Below are positions 50,894-59,631 of a DNA stretch of 64,000 nucleotides, one piece after another; positions within the stretch are counted from its first letter, which is position 1, and each line of letters begins with the position of its first letter. The stretch comes from CAWJKP01 sp963843465. GTDB taxonomy: Bacteria > Planctomycetota > Planctomycetia > Pirellulales > Thermoguttaceae. The position numbers were made by a program, and so were the translations under genes. The notes under the pieces were generated by a model that saw nothing but the letters and a program-made list of their open reading frames with translations, searched no databases and had not been told where the DNA came from. The stretch lies in the NCBI GenBank assembly GCA_963843465.1, contig CAWJKP010000006.1:62001-126000 (forward strand). The letters are read 5' to 3'.

Positions 50894-51949
50894 ATGACCC
50901 AAACCTCGGCCATCCTGCTGGCGGCCTACCGCAACTTGAACTCCCGCAAACTGTTCTGGATTACCCTGGCGATCTCGGCCCTAGGCGTGCTGGCCTTCGC
51001 CGCGATCGGGGTGAACCCTCGCGGATTCCGCGTGGCGTTCTGGCAGTTCGACAGCCCGTTGAACTCGGATCTTGTGAAGCCTGCCGAATTCTACAAGGCG
51101 GCCTTCGTCCACTTGGGCATTCGCTGGTGGCTCTCGGTCGGCGCGATCGTGCTGGCGCTGGTCTCGACCGCCGGCATCTTTCCTGATCTGATCGGCAGCG
51201 GCTCGATCGACCTTTACGTTTCCCGGCCGATCAGCCGCTGGCGGCTGTTCCTCACGCAGTACGCCGGCAGTCTGGCCTTCGTGGCGCTGCAAGTGACGGT
51301 CTTTTCGGCGGCCAGCTTCCTCGTGATCGGCCTTCGCGGCGGGAGCTGGGAGCCGGGCGTCTTTTTGGCGATCCCCTTGGTGACCTGCATTTTCAGCTAC
51401 TTGTTCTCGGTCTGTGTGCTGCTGGGGATCACGACTCGCTCGACGGTGGCCGCCCTGCTGCTGACGCTGATGTTCTGGTTCGTGCTCTTCGGCCTCGGTG
51501 TGACCGACGAGTTCACCCTGACCTTCAAGACCATGAAGAAGCACGGCGTCGATATGTTCAACATGCAGGCCGATAGGGGCGGCGGGCGGCGGGCCACGTT
51601 CGGCGTCCAGCCCGGCTCCCACGGATCGCTCGCCGGCCCCCCTGCGGCCTCCAGCGATCGGCCAGCCGAGTCCAGCGGCTGGGAGACCGCGTACCGTTTG
51701 ATCCACGGCGCGCGGACGCTGGTGCCGAAGACGGCCGAAACGGCGGACCTCATGAACCGCTGGCTGCTGCGCGCCGCCAATCTCAAGGGCGGGTCCAAGC
51801 AGCGCGAGGACCGCCTGTTCGCCGCCCAGAAGGAGATTGTCGAGACGGCCAACTCCCAGTCGGTGAGCTGGATCCTGGGCACCTCGCTGGCCTTCGAGGG
51901 GGTCATGCTCGCCTGGGCCGCCTGGATCTTCAGCCGCCGGGATTTCTGA
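50894..51949 (+). CDS. ABC transporter permease (ABC-2 type)
   Basis: 351 residues from ATG 50894, 7 nt after AAGGAG. About six hydrophobic segments: SRKLFWITLAISALGVLAF, WLSVGAIVLALVSTAGIFPD, FLTQYAGSLAFVALQVTVFS, GVFLAIPLVTCIFSYLFSVC, TVAALLLTLMFWFVLFGLGV and the last LGTSLAFEGVMLAWAAWIFS. The word SGSIDLYVSRPISRWRLFLT before TM3 is typical for ABC-2 type exporters. An insert of about 130 residues lies between TM5 and TM6. It pairs with the upstream ATPase; the cargo is unknown. Confidence 0.88.
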   Translation: MTQTSAILLAAYRNLNSRKLFWITLAISALGVLAFAAIGVNPRGFRVAFWQFDSPLNSDLVKPAEFYKAAFVHLGIRWWLSVGAIVLALVSTAGIFPDLIGSGSIDLYVSRPISRWRLFLTQYAGSLAFVALQVTVFSAASFLVIGLRGGSWEPGVFLAIPLVTCIFSYLFSVCVLLGITTRSTVAALLLTLMFWFVLFGLGVTDEFTLTFKTMKKHGVDMFNMQADRGGGRRATFGVQPGSHGSLAGPPAASSDRPAESSGWETAYRLIHGARTLVPKTAETADLMNRWLLRAANLKGGSKQREDRLFAAQKEIVETANSQSVSWILGTSLAFEGVMLAWAAWIFSRRDF

Positions 51950-52243
51950 CTATTGCCTTCGCTGCCTCCACTTGGCAAGCGACGCCGCCGATTCAGCAGA
52001 CCGCCTTCCGGCCAAGAGTCCCTCGACGCTGATGTCTTCATCAAGTTGAGGCCAGTGGATGCCCTCCCCCTCACCGATCAACTCGTAGTTCTCGCGTTCC
52101 GCCACGGTTCCGTGCAGCAACCTCGGATACCATGCCAAGGGCACAGACAGCGAGCGCCCGTCATCCAGCCGCACGGTCAACGAGTCCTCTGAGAATACGA
52201 CGGACAAGGCGAAGCTGTCCCGTTCAGTTACCAAAGTGCCCAT
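51950..52243 (-). CDS. DUF2442 domain protein
   Basis: 97 residues. The DUF2442 fold is recognisable from VVFSEDSLTVRLDDGRSLSV, PLAWYPRLLHGTVAERENYE and the characteristic HWPQLDEDISVEGLLAG. Such small proteins are frequent in genomes rich in toxin-antitoxin loci, often beside DUF4160 proteins; their role is not settled. It ends tail to tail with the permease gene with no gap, and lies 7 bp downstream of the PIN toxin gene on the same strand. Confidence 0.85.
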   Translation of the reverse strand: MGTLVTERDSFALSVVFSEDSLTVRLDDGRSLSVPLAWYPRLLHGTVAERENYELIGEGEGIHWPQLDEDISVEGLLAGRRSAESAASLAKWRQRRQ

Positions 52244-52250
52244 TTCACTT

Positions 52251-52711
52251 TCAGGCGTGTGAGACGCCGAGCACGTCGAGGGGATTGGTCGCTACAATCT
52301 CTGCGTACCGGGCGAAGTGGGAATGGTTGAAGGTTGGAAGCCTGGAAATCCCCCGTTCGGCCATTAGAGCGACGAGGCGAGCATCGTGCGTGGACTTGCC
52401 CGTCACGCCGTATTTTACTACCAGTTCCTTCCATCGGGAGACGATGGTGGGGGGCTCAGGCTGGAGGTTGAACTGGTGCTCCGCGGTCTCGACTTGCGCC
52501 ATGGCAGCCGCAGGCGCAAGGCCCAAACCTGGGTTCGGAGCGTCCACGGGGCGAGTGCAAACCGCATACATCTCGTACAGCGTTTCGCGCATACCACGAT
52601 CTCTTCGCCGCCGCGAGAGTGCAACAACGAAATAGCGTCGAGCGCAACTTGCTGATGTGGGTGCCCTATCTGAATGAGTCGCAAAAGGACGTTGGCATCC
52701 ACCAGGATCAT
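52251..52711 (-). CDS. PIN domain toxin (VapC-like), frameshifted
   Basis: The N-terminus reads ILVDANVLLRLIQIGHPHQQ (first metal-site Asp) and HSRGGEEIVVCA. Near 52592 the frame changes, and ETLYEMYAVCTRPVDAPNPG (Glu-containing helix), KYGVTGKSTHDARLVALMAE (acidic site) and TFNHSHFARYAEIVATNPLD continue in another frame to 52251. One missing base in GCGCGAA explains the break, and the joined length of about 153 residues is normal. PIN toxins are Mg-dependent RNases. The start overlaps the antitoxin stop by 4 bp (ATGA), as is usual for vapBC modules. Confidence 0.82.
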
Positions 52712-52920
52712 TCGGTTCCCTCGTAGATGCTCTCGCGGCTGTCATCCGCGGGGCGAGTGATCCGCGCGCCGTTGCTGGCCATCCGGCGAAGGGATTCAAG
52801 CCAATCGTCTGTTCCCGCCGTCGCGGCCGGCTGAGCGATGACGGTGATTCTCACCTGGTGTCCTCGGAACTCCGGCCGGGACACGAGATCCTCCCAACGG
52901 CCCGTTACTTCAGTCGGCAT
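52708..52920 (-). CDS. Putative antitoxin of the PIN module
   Basis: 70 residues: MPTEVTGRWEDLVSRPEFRG, then HQVRITVIAQPAATAGTDDW and LESLRRMASNGARITRPADD. The small acidic/hydrophobic protein precedes the PIN gene with a 4-bp overlap, which is the main reason for the call. The sequence EFRGHQVRITVI resembles N-terminal parts of antitoxins found with planctomycete PIN proteins, but no DNA-binding domain is obvious. Confidence 0.65.
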   Translation of the reverse strand: MPTEVTGRWEDLVSRPEFRGHQVRITVIAQPAATAGTDDWLESLRRMASNGARITRPADDSRESIYEGTE

Positions 52921-53016
52921 ACGGAGCCTCCCATCCCGTTAACGCAAACGGCAGTCAATCGCGCCCTTCGTTTGAGCGGGAGACGAGCAGCGACGGCGCC
53001 CCCGAGCTCAAAAAAG

Positions 53017-53087
53017 CTACCCGGCAAGGACTCGAACCTTGAACGAGGGAACCAAAATCCCTTGTGTTACCATTACACCACCGGGTA
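53017..53087 (-). tRNA. tRNA-Gln (anticodon TTG)
   Basis: On the minus strand a 71-nt cloverleaf: acceptor TACCCGG / CCGGGTA, D-arm with GGTAA, anticodon stem AGGGA / TCCCT around the loop TTTTGGT (anticodon TTG), T-arm CAAGG-TTCGAGT-CCTTG. The discriminator is G. CCA is not encoded. Confidence 0.95.
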
Positions 53088-53106
53088 CCAGCCCATCGGG
53101 GTCGTG

Positions 53107-53125
53107 CATGTAAATCGTTTACATG
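53107..53125. promoter_or_regulatory. Perfect palindrome CATGTAAA-TCG-TTTACATG
   Basis: An 8-3-8 inverted repeat, 20 bp upstream of the tRNA-Gln 5' end on its strand. It is AT-rich relative to its surroundings and looks like a regulator binding site, but no dedicated regulator gene is next to it. Confidence 0.35.
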
Positions 53126-53205
53126 TAATAGGTTACGACGATACCAGCCTCGTATTGCTAGCGCGCGACCGTGAAATGTGCCTGCTGGGAACGGGCAATA
53201 GTCAC

Positions 53206-53233
53206 AGTATAGCGATTTCAAGACGGCGTTCAA
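53206..53233 (-). promoter_or_regulatory. Predicted sigma70 promoter for tRNA-Gln
   Basis: Minus strand TTGAAC (53233-53228), 16-bp spacer, TATACT (53211-53206). It points toward the tRNA gene, about 115 bp away. Confidence 0.4.
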
Positions 53234-53281
53234 CCGCACGAGGCGTGCTGCTGGATTTTCCGGCAAGATCCCGACCGACGC

Positions 53282-53318
53282 AAAAAAGGCCCCTGCCGAA
53301 AGCGGACGGCAGGGGCCT
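53282..53318 (-). terminator. Rho-independent terminator of the pseudopilin gene
   Basis: On the minus strand a GC-rich hairpin, AGGCCCCTGCCG / CGGCAGGGGCCT, is followed by TTTTTTG. It lies 117 bp past the pseudopilin stop codon (53435). Confidence 0.85.
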
Positions 53319-53434
53319 GAAATTCCTGTGGAAGCGAAGCCCTAAGGGCCCGTGTCCAGGAAAGGCGTGATGGAACGCCTCAAGTCATGGTTCCCGTGAT
53401 GCCAGGACCGGCAAACCTAGCCGGCTAGCCCAGG

Positions 53435-53896
53435 TCAGGGCGAATAGGTCCAGCCGGTCTGGTCGGGATAGATGTTCCCGGTGGTCACGTCGTACACGTA
53501 GCCAAACTTGTTGTCACCGGAGGCCGGAGGCGTGCCCGGCGTGGGGACCGGGCCGACGGTGGCCAAGCCGTTGAACGGGTTGGTGGGGATCACCGCGACG
53601 TACGGGCCGTACGTATAGGCCGCGCCCGTGCCAATGGTCCCGTTGACATCGGTGGTGCTGGTGAGCTGCGGCAGCCCGTTGCTCTGAATCGTCGGGTAGG
53701 TGCTGAGGTGATTCGCCCGGTATAACTCGATCTGCGAGCGAAGCGTTTGGGCGTTGAAGTTCACCGTGGAGGTCTGCGCGTCCTTCGTGGAGGACGAGAA
53801 CTGGGGGATGATCGTGGCCGCCAAGACCGCCATGATCACCACGACGATCAGCACCTCGATCAGCGTAAAGCCGCAGCGACGACAAAGCTTAGTCAT
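53435..53896 (-). CDS. Type II/IV pseudopilin (GspG/PilA-like)
   Basis: 153 residues. A class III prepilin leader MTKLCRRCG is cut before FTLIEVLIVVVIMAVLAATI; the Phe+1 and Glu+5 needed for processing and assembly are present. The soluble part is short and Thr/Gly/Pro-rich (NGLPQLTSTTDVNGTIGTGA, IPTNPFNGLATVGPVPTPGT), ending in YDVTTGNIYPDQTGWTYSP. It resembles planctomycete major pseudopilins, which often stand alone. Ribosome site GAGGGAG. A weak promoter (TTGACG at 54027-54022, 17 bp, TAACTA) may lie upstream. A terminator follows. Confidence 0.88.
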   Translation of the reverse strand: MTKLCRRCGFTLIEVLIVVVIMAVLAATIIPQFSSSTKDAQTSTVNFNAQTLRSQIELYRANHLSTYPTIQSNGLPQLTSTTDVNGTIGTGAAYTYGPYVAVIPTNPFNGLATVGPVPTPGTPPASGDNKFGYVYDVTTGNIYPDQTGWTYSP

Positions 53897-54042
53897 TTCT
53901 ACTCCCTCTTTCGGTTGGACACGGATGTGATGGTTGGGCCGACACGGGCCTGCGCCTCGGGAGGAGGCAACTCGGGGAAACCATGAACACGTTATTGATA
54001 GTTAGGTTTCGATTTCGGGGTCGTCAAGGAAAAATGCCGTGC

Positions 54043-54125
54043 TCAGTGGCTCGTGGGCGGTGGCTCGTGGTCAAGCTCTGCGAGAAGCATGACCTGCTAG
54101 CCACCGACGACTAGCCACTGACCAC
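54043..54125. repeat. Palindromic repeat, family I
   Basis: CAGTGGCTCGTGGGCGGTGG ... CGACTAGCCACTGACCACTT, sister of the copy split by the IS1182-type element. The rest of 53897-54441 contains nothing I can name; it probably holds the promoter of the YTV gene. Confidence 0.75.
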
Positions 54126-54441
54126 TTTCTCTCGTCAAAGGCGTTAGAACCGGCAAAGGTGGCGGATAGTCGCTATTTTCCCATTCTACGCAATATGTGT
54201 ATGCACCTCTTCCATCGCATCTCAAGCATAGGTCGCAGATTGACGATACAAGAGGTAACCACCGCACAAGCGGCACCGGGATAGACCGTTTACACGGCCT
54301 AGGCAACAAAGCTGTTGAAATCGCTTCTCGGCAATGCAGCTAATGTGCGTCAACTGGATGGGACGAAAATGCAGTAGGCGTTTCACGCCAGAGCAAGACC
54401 AGGTCCTACACGTTTCGCGACGTCCTTGAAGGAGGCGAGTC

Positions 54442-56643
54442 ATGAAGAATCTGTTGGGGGTGCCGCTGTTGGCTGTCGTGCTGACAGCCGTGGCGGCCAG
54501 TAATGCGGAGGCCAGCTATTGCGGCGCCGCCCGATATTGCCGATGCGGTGCAGACTGCTGCACCGAGTGCGTCTGCTGCCCGCAGACGTACACGGTAATG
54601 AAGTGTTGCAAGCAGGTCGTCTACGAGAAGCAGCAGTATACCTGCTACAAGACGTGCTATGAGCGTGTCTGCTGCCCGAAGACCATCACTTGCACGAAGT
54701 ACGTTCCCGAGACCTGCTATCGCAACGAGACCTACACGGTCTGCAAGCCGGTCTGGGAGCAATGCGTGCGGACGGTGAACTACACGGTCTGCAAGCCGGT
54801 CTGGGAGACCCGAACCAAGCAGACCTGCTACACGGTCTGCAAGCCGGTCTGGCAGACCTGCACGAAGAACATCTGCTATACGGTCTGCCGGCCGGTCTAC
54901 GAGACGCGGACCTGCACCTACACGGTCTGCAAGCCGGTCTACGAGACGCGGACCTGCACCTACACGGTCTGCAAGCCGGTCTGGCAGACCTGCACGAAGA
55001 ACATCTGCTACACGGTCTGCAAGCCGGTCTACGAGACCTGCACGAAGAACATCTGCTACACGGTCTGCAAGCCGGTCTGGGAGACCTGCACGAAGAACAT
55101 CTGCTACACGGTCTGCAAGCCGGTCTGGGAGACCAAGACCCGGCAGTATTGCTACACGGTCTGCAAGCCGGTCTACGAGACCAAGACCCGGCAGTATTGC
55201 TACACGGTCTGCAAGCCGGTCTACGAGACCTGCACGAAGAATATCTGCTACACGGTCTGCAAGCCGGTCTATGAGACCCGCGAGCAGGTTTGCCACTACA
55301 CGGTTTGCAAGCCGGTCTACGAGACCTGCACCAAGAACATCTGCTACACGGTCTGCAAGCCGGTCCAGGTTCAGTGCGAGCGCGAGGTGTGCTACACGGT
55401 CTGCAAGCCGGTTACGTACACGCAAACGGTTCGCTGCTGCTCGGGTCATTGGCAGACCACGGTCTGCGAGCGGCCGGGCCCGGTGGTGACCAAGTGCTAC
55501 CAAGATCCTGGTTGCTGGACCTGGGACCCCTGCTGCTGCCGGTGCTGCTATCATCCCGGCTGCTGCCACACGGTCCAGTGCCAGTGCCCGCCGATCCGCT
55601 GCTGCACCAAGACGTGGGTGCCGGAAGTGGTGGAGAAGCAAGTCGAGTGCGTGAAGTGCGTCCGCGAGACGTGCGTGAAGAAGGTTCCGTACACCGTCTG
55701 CAAGATGGTGCCGGAGCAGTGTGTGAAGACCTGCACCTACCAGGTCTGCCACATGGTGTCGCAGTGCTGCGAGAAGCGGATCCCTTACACGGTCTGCCGC
55801 ATGGTGCCGGAGCAGTGCGTGAAGACCTGCACCTACCAGGTCTGCCGAATGGTGCCCGAGCAACGGGTCCAGAACTGCACCTACACCGTCTGCCACATGG
55901 TGCCCGAGCAGCGGGTCCAGACCTGCACCTACCAGGTCTGCCACATGGTGCCCGAGCAGCGGGTCCAGACCTGTAACTACCAGGTCTGCCACATGGTGCC
56001 CCAGCAGTGCGTCCGGACCTGCACCTACCAGGTCTGCCACATGGTGCCCGAGCAGCGGGTGCAGACCTGCTGCTACCAGGTCTGCAAGATGGTGCCCGAG
56101 CAGCGGTGCTCGACGTACCAGGTCTGCCACATGGTGCCCGAGCAGCGGTGCTCGACGTACCAGGTGTGCAAGATGGTGCCCGAGCAGTGTGTCCGGACCT
56201 GCACCTACCAGGTCTGCCACATGGTGCCCGAGCAACGGGTCCAGAACTGCACCTACACCGTCTGCCGGATGGTTTCGGAGTGCTGCACGAAGCAGATCCC
56301 TTACCAGGTCTGCCACATGGTGCCCGAGCAGTGCGTTCGTCAGGTGGCCTACACGGTCTGCAAGCCGGTCTGCTACACGAAGACGATCAACTGCGAGAAG
56401 TGCGTTGCGGTGCAGGTTCCGTACACGGTGACCCGGTGCGTGCCGCGGGTGATTTGCACGCAGGTTCCGGTGCAGGTTTGCTGCCCGGTGCCCTGCTGCA
56501 GGCGATGCTGCCCGGCGTGTGGTTGCGGATGCGGTTGCGGCTCATGCGGTTGCGGTGGCTCGTGCGGTGCGCCTGCGGCCCCCGCCGTGGCTCCCGCCCC
56601 CGTTGTAACCCCGGCCCCTGCGGCCCCGTCTGCTGCCGGCTGA
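54442..56643 (+). CDS. Giant cysteine-rich YTV-repeat surface protein
   Basis: 733 residues, start ATG 54442 behind GAAGGAGGCG. Signal peptide LGVPLLAVVLTAVAASNAEA. A Cys-rich lead (residues about 24-90) is followed by 15 units of YTVCKPVxET(CTKNIC) type (about 90-330), a Cys-rich hinge with CCRCCYHPGCCHTVQCQCPP, then 14 units of Y(Q/T)VCxMVPEQ type (about 415-640), one more YTVCKPV, and a CGCGCGCGSCGCGGSCG cluster with an Ala/Pro tail. YTV-domain Cys-rich proteins are known as planctomycete-specific cell wall proteins, so this is likely a disulfide-linked envelope component. The first block is almost exact at DNA level (48-bp unit), which allows unequal crossing-over. Confidence 0.92.
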   Translation: MKNLLGVPLLAVVLTAVAASNAEASYCGAARYCRCGADCCTECVCCPQTYTVMKCCKQVVYEKQQYTCYKTCYERVCCPKTITCTKYVPETCYRNETYTVCKPVWEQCVRTVNYTVCKPVWETRTKQTCYTVCKPVWQTCTKNICYTVCRPVYETRTCTYTVCKPVYETRTCTYTVCKPVWQTCTKNICYTVCKPVYETCTKNICYTVCKPVWETCTKNICYTVCKPVWETKTRQYCYTVCKPVYETKTRQYCYTVCKPVYETCTKNICYTVCKPVYETREQVCHYTVCKPVYETCTKNICYTVCKPVQVQCEREVCYTVCKPVTYTQTVRCCSGHWQTTVCERPGPVVTKCYQDPGCWTWDPCCCRCCYHPGCCHTVQCQCPPIRCCTKTWVPEVVEKQVECVKCVRETCVKKVPYTVCKMVPEQCVKTCTYQVCHMVSQCCEKRIPYTVCRMVPEQCVKTCTYQVCRMVPEQRVQNCTYTVCHMVPEQRVQTCTYQVCHMVPEQRVQTCNYQVCHMVPQQCVRTCTYQVCHMVPEQRVQTCCYQVCKMVPEQRCSTYQVCHMVPEQRCSTYQVCKMVPEQCVRTCTYQVCHMVPEQRVQNCTYTVCRMVSECCTKQIPYQVCHMVPEQCVRQVAYTVCKPVCYTKTINCEKCVAVQVPYTVTRCVPRVICTQVPVQVCCPVPCCRRCCPACGCGCGCGSCGCGGSCGAPAAPAVAPAPVVTPAPAAPSAAG

Positions 56644-56708
56644 GGTAAGTAGGCAGAGTCCCCGCCTCTCTACGTGCGAAACGAAGAAAGGCCTGGTGTT
56701 GCCAGCGG

Positions 56709-56747
56709 CGAAGGCCCGACCAGAATGGTTGGGCCTTCGGCGTTTCT
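56709..56747 (+). terminator. Terminator after the YTV gene
   Basis: Hairpin CGAAGGCCCGACCA / TGGTTGGGCCTTCG with GAA loop, followed by GCGTTTCTT. It lies between the YTV gene and the convergent ARPP-1 gene and may serve both. Confidence 0.7.
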
Positions 56748-56754
56748 TGGGCCC

Positions 56755-57822
56755 TTAATCGTTGCGCGGCCAGATGGGATGGGGCCGGGGGCCCGGATAG
56801 ACCGGCTCGGGGATCAGCCGGTCCTCGACCTGGGCGCCGTAGTGGACCAGCGTGCCGTCGAGGCTCACGCCGTCGCCGACCAGCCGATCGGCGTGCGTGC
56901 GGATGCCGGCCCCGGAACCGGGCGTATCGCCCCGCTGACTCCCGGCCCGGCAGACCCGCTTGAATAGCGCGATGGCCGTCTCGTTGTCGCCATGCCCCCC
57001 GGCCGTCGCGCCCTCTTTGGGGATCACCACGAAGTCGACGGCGTAGGCGTCGAGCAGCTTGGGGAGCATTTGCCGGGCCAGTTCCTCGCGTCCGAAGAAC
57101 TCCGCCCCCAGGGCCCGGCCGTCGGCGACGAAGATGAACCCCGTGGCGCCCCGGGGAATCTCGGGAATCACCCGGCGGCGAACCTCGCCCAGGCGATCGG
57201 CCACCTTGGAGTCCTTCAGGGCCAGCTCCAGGCTGCCCGTGCGGTTCTCCGCCTGAAGCGCGGCGTTGTTCCTGGCCACCTCCGACCAGACGCGGCCCTG
57301 GTCGGCCCCCTTGCGCATCTCCTTTTGGATCGATTGCGGCACCAGGGCCTTGCCGCCCGAAAAGAGCACGGCGCCCTCCCAGCGACGGTGCTCGAGGCAG
57401 AAAACGTCCAGATCGACCCGCTGCTGCGGCGCCAGCACTACGTCCTTGCGGACGGTCCGGGTCTGCATCCCGCCGGAGATAATCTCGCCGGCCATGAGGA
57501 AAATGTAGTCGTCGCGGCTGCGGTTCTCCACGATCACCGTGGGCACGCTGCCGCCGCCCTTCTCGCGGATCACCAGCGATCCGCGCGAGATCGCCTCGTC
57601 CAACGTCAGCCAGTGCCCGCGCAGCTCGGCCCCCTCCGGCACGAGCACCGGGTAGACGGCCAGTCGGCCGTAAGTCACCGGCTCCGCAATTTGGACCCGG
57701 TCGAGATAGGCGGCCAACTCGGCCACGTGTCCCGCCGTCGACGGCCTTTGGCCGAAGGCCACGCCCGTCGCCAGGCACGTCAGAACCACAACGGTTACCA
57801 GACCCTTCCACACGGTTTCCAT
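56755..57822 (-). CDS. ARPP-1 (DUF6569) domain protein
   Basis: 355 residues from ATG 57822 behind GGAAGGAG; the open frame further upstream is not supported. Signal peptide (LVTVVVLTCLATGVAFG). The ARPP-1 domain follows: VTYGRLAVYPVLVPEGA, LTLDEAISRGSLVIREKGGG, VPTVIVENRSRDDYIFLMAG, EIISGGMQTRTVRKDVVLAP, VDLDVFCLEHRRWEG and FIFVADGRALGAEFFGREEL. The family is found in many bacteria and occurs with rhanodese/phosphatase proteins; its activity is not known. Confidence 0.82.
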   Translation of the reverse strand: METVWKGLVTVVVLTCLATGVAFGQRPSTAGHVAELAAYLDRVQIAEPVTYGRLAVYPVLVPEGAELRGHWLTLDEAISRGSLVIREKGGGSVPTVIVENRSRDDYIFLMAGEIISGGMQTRTVRKDVVLAPQQRVDLDVFCLEHRRWEGAVLFSGGKALVPQSIQKEMRKGADQGRVWSEVARNNAALQAENRTGSLELALKDSKVADRLGEVRRRVIPEIPRGATGFIFVADGRALGAEFFGREELARQMLPKLLDAYAVDFVVIPKEGATAGGHGDNETAIALFKRVCRAGSQRGDTPGSGAGIRTHADRLVGDGVSLDGTLVHYGAQVEDRLIPEPVYPGPRPHPIWPRND

Positions 57823-57911
57823 CGCTTTCTCCTTCCGAAAATTGACACGCATTGTCGCCTTTCGCTCCGCTTGTAATGGTTGGACGTTTGCGGCGAAGGA
57901 GAAGTTTCCGG

Positions 57912-59591
57912 CTACTGGTCGGTGACGCAGCCTTCGGAGGCGGATGTTACACTCTTGATATATTTGTAAAGCACGCCGCCCTGGGCCTTCCAGGCAGGGG
58001 CCGTCCAACGGCTGCGACGCTCGGCCCACTCACGGTCGCTCAGGGCAACGTCGATTCGCCGCGTGGGCACGTCGATGGTCACCTGGTCGCTGTTTTGGAC
58101 CAGGGCGATGGGTCCCCCCTCTTGAGCCTCCGGCGTGACGTGCCCCACGATGAAGCCGTGGGAGCCGCCGGAAAAACGGCCGTCGGTCAGCAGGGCCACC
58201 TCGTTGATCAGCCCGGCGCCCACCAGGGCCGAGGTGGGCGTGAGCATCTCCGGCATCCCCGGCCCCCCCTTGGGACCCTCGTAGCGGATAATCACCACGT
58301 CGCCCTTGCGGATCTCCTGCCGCGTAAACGAAGCCAGCATTTCCTCTTCCGAGTCATAGACCCGGGCCGGGCCAGTGAACCGCAGCCCCTCTTTGCCCGT
58401 TATCTTGGCCACCGCGCCCTGCGGAGCAAGGTTGCCGCGGAGAATCTGTAGGTGTCCGCTGGGCTTGATCGGCCTTTCCAGCGGGCGGATCACGTCCTGG
58501 CCGGCGGCCAGCCCCGGCAGCGGCTGGAGGTTCTCGGACAGCGTCTTGCCAGTCACGGTGAGGCAGTCGCCGTCGAGGTAGCCCTTCTCCAGGAGGTACT
58601 TCATCACCGCCGGGGTGCCGCCCACCCGGTGCAAGTCTTGCTGCACGTAGCGTCCGCTGGGCCGCAGGTCGGCCAGATAAGGAACGCGGTCGCTGATCCG
58701 CTGGAAATCGTCGATCGCCAGCGGCACGCCGACCGATCGCGCCACGGCCAGCAGGTGCAGCACGGAGTTGGTCGAGCCTCCCACGGCCATGACCAGGGTG
58801 ATGGCGTTGTCGAAGGCACGCCGGGTCATGATGTCGCGGGGCTTGATGTCGCGCTGCAAGAGGGTGCGGACGGCCAGCCCGGCCCGATAACACTCGTCGA
58901 GCTTGGCCGGGTCTTCGGCGGGGATCGTGGCGCTATAGGGCAGCGACATTCCCAGGGCCTCGATCACGCAGGCCATGGTGTTGGCCGTGTACATCCCGCC
59001 GCAGGCGCCGGCCCCGGGACACGACTTGCGAATGATGTCCCGCCGGGTGGCGTCGTCGATCTTGCCCGCCAGAAACTCCCCGTAGCATTCCAGAGCGGAG
59101 AGCACGTCCAGCGGCCGGCCGTCGCGTTGGCCCGGCCGGATCGTGCCGCCGTAGATGGCTATTGCGGGCCGGTTCAGCCGGCCCATGGCGATCAGGGCGC
59201 CGGGCATGTTCTTATCGCAGCCGGGGATCGCCACCAGGGCGTCGTACCAATGGGCGGCCATCACGGTTTCGATCGAATCGGCGATCAGGTCCCGCGAGGG
59301 GAGCGAGAAGCTCATGCCGTCGGTGCCCTGGGAGATGCCGTCGCTGACGCCGATGGTATTGAACCGCACTGCCACCAGTCCGGCCGCCAGCACGCCCTCC
59401 TTGGCCCTGGCCGAAAGTCCGTTGAGGTGCATGTTGCAGGGATTACCCTCGTACCAGGTGGCGGCGATGCCCACCTGAGGCTTGTCGAAGTCTTCGTCCC
59501 GCAGCCCGGTGGCGTAGAGCATGGCTTGGGGGCCGCCAAAGCTGATGTCCTGAGTGATGGTGCGGCTGAACTTGTTGAGCGGCTGGGACAT
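57912..59591 (-). CDS. ilvD: Dihydroxy-acid dehydratase
   Basis: 559 residues. Fe-S enzyme of valine/isoleucine synthesis, removing water from 2,3-dihydroxy acids. Motifs: VGIAATWYEGNPCNMHLNGL and ALVAIPGCDKNMPGALIAMG (cluster and Mg ligands), PGAGACGGMYTANTMACVIE (third Cys), VMAVGGSTNSVLHLLAVARS, and ALLTDGRFSGGSHGFIVGHV with the catalytic Ser region, then VTPEAQEGGPIALVQNSDQV. Cys positions suggest a [2Fe-2S] type. Length is typical. No other ilv or leu genes are near. The gene ends 89 bp before the start of the ARPP-1 gene on the same strand. Confidence 0.96.
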   Translation of the reverse strand: MSQPLNKFSRTITQDISFGGPQAMLYATGLRDEDFDKPQVGIAATWYEGNPCNMHLNGLSARAKEGVLAAGLVAVRFNTIGVSDGISQGTDGMSFSLPSRDLIADSIETVMAAHWYDALVAIPGCDKNMPGALIAMGRLNRPAIAIYGGTIRPGQRDGRPLDVLSALECYGEFLAGKIDDATRRDIIRKSCPGAGACGGMYTANTMACVIEALGMSLPYSATIPAEDPAKLDECYRAGLAVRTLLQRDIKPRDIMTRRAFDNAITLVMAVGGSTNSVLHLLAVARSVGVPLAIDDFQRISDRVPYLADLRPSGRYVQQDLHRVGGTPAVMKYLLEKGYLDGDCLTVTGKTLSENLQPLPGLAAGQDVIRPLERPIKPSGHLQILRGNLAPQGAVAKITGKEGLRFTGPARVYDSEEEMLASFTRQEIRKGDVVIIRYEGPKGGPGMPEMLTPTSALVGAGLINEVALLTDGRFSGGSHGFIVGHVTPEAQEGGPIALVQNSDQVTIDVPTRRIDVALSDREWAERRSRWTAPAWKAQGGVLYKYIKSVTSASEGCVTDQ

Positions 59592-59631
59592 GACTGACCT
59601 CGAAGGTGCTCGGGAGGAAAGAGGTAGGGAG

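Noticed and set aside
54406..56316. Open frame of 636 codons on the minus strand through the YTV gene
   Set aside because: It exists only because the sense gene is a tandem repeat without stops in that frame; the translation (LADRVADVLRAGL repeated) is the antisense shadow and has no start signal.
54720..56340. Regular 48-bp repeats that might suggest a CRISPR array
   Set aside because: Repeats are contiguous coding units without unique spacers, and no cas genes are present.
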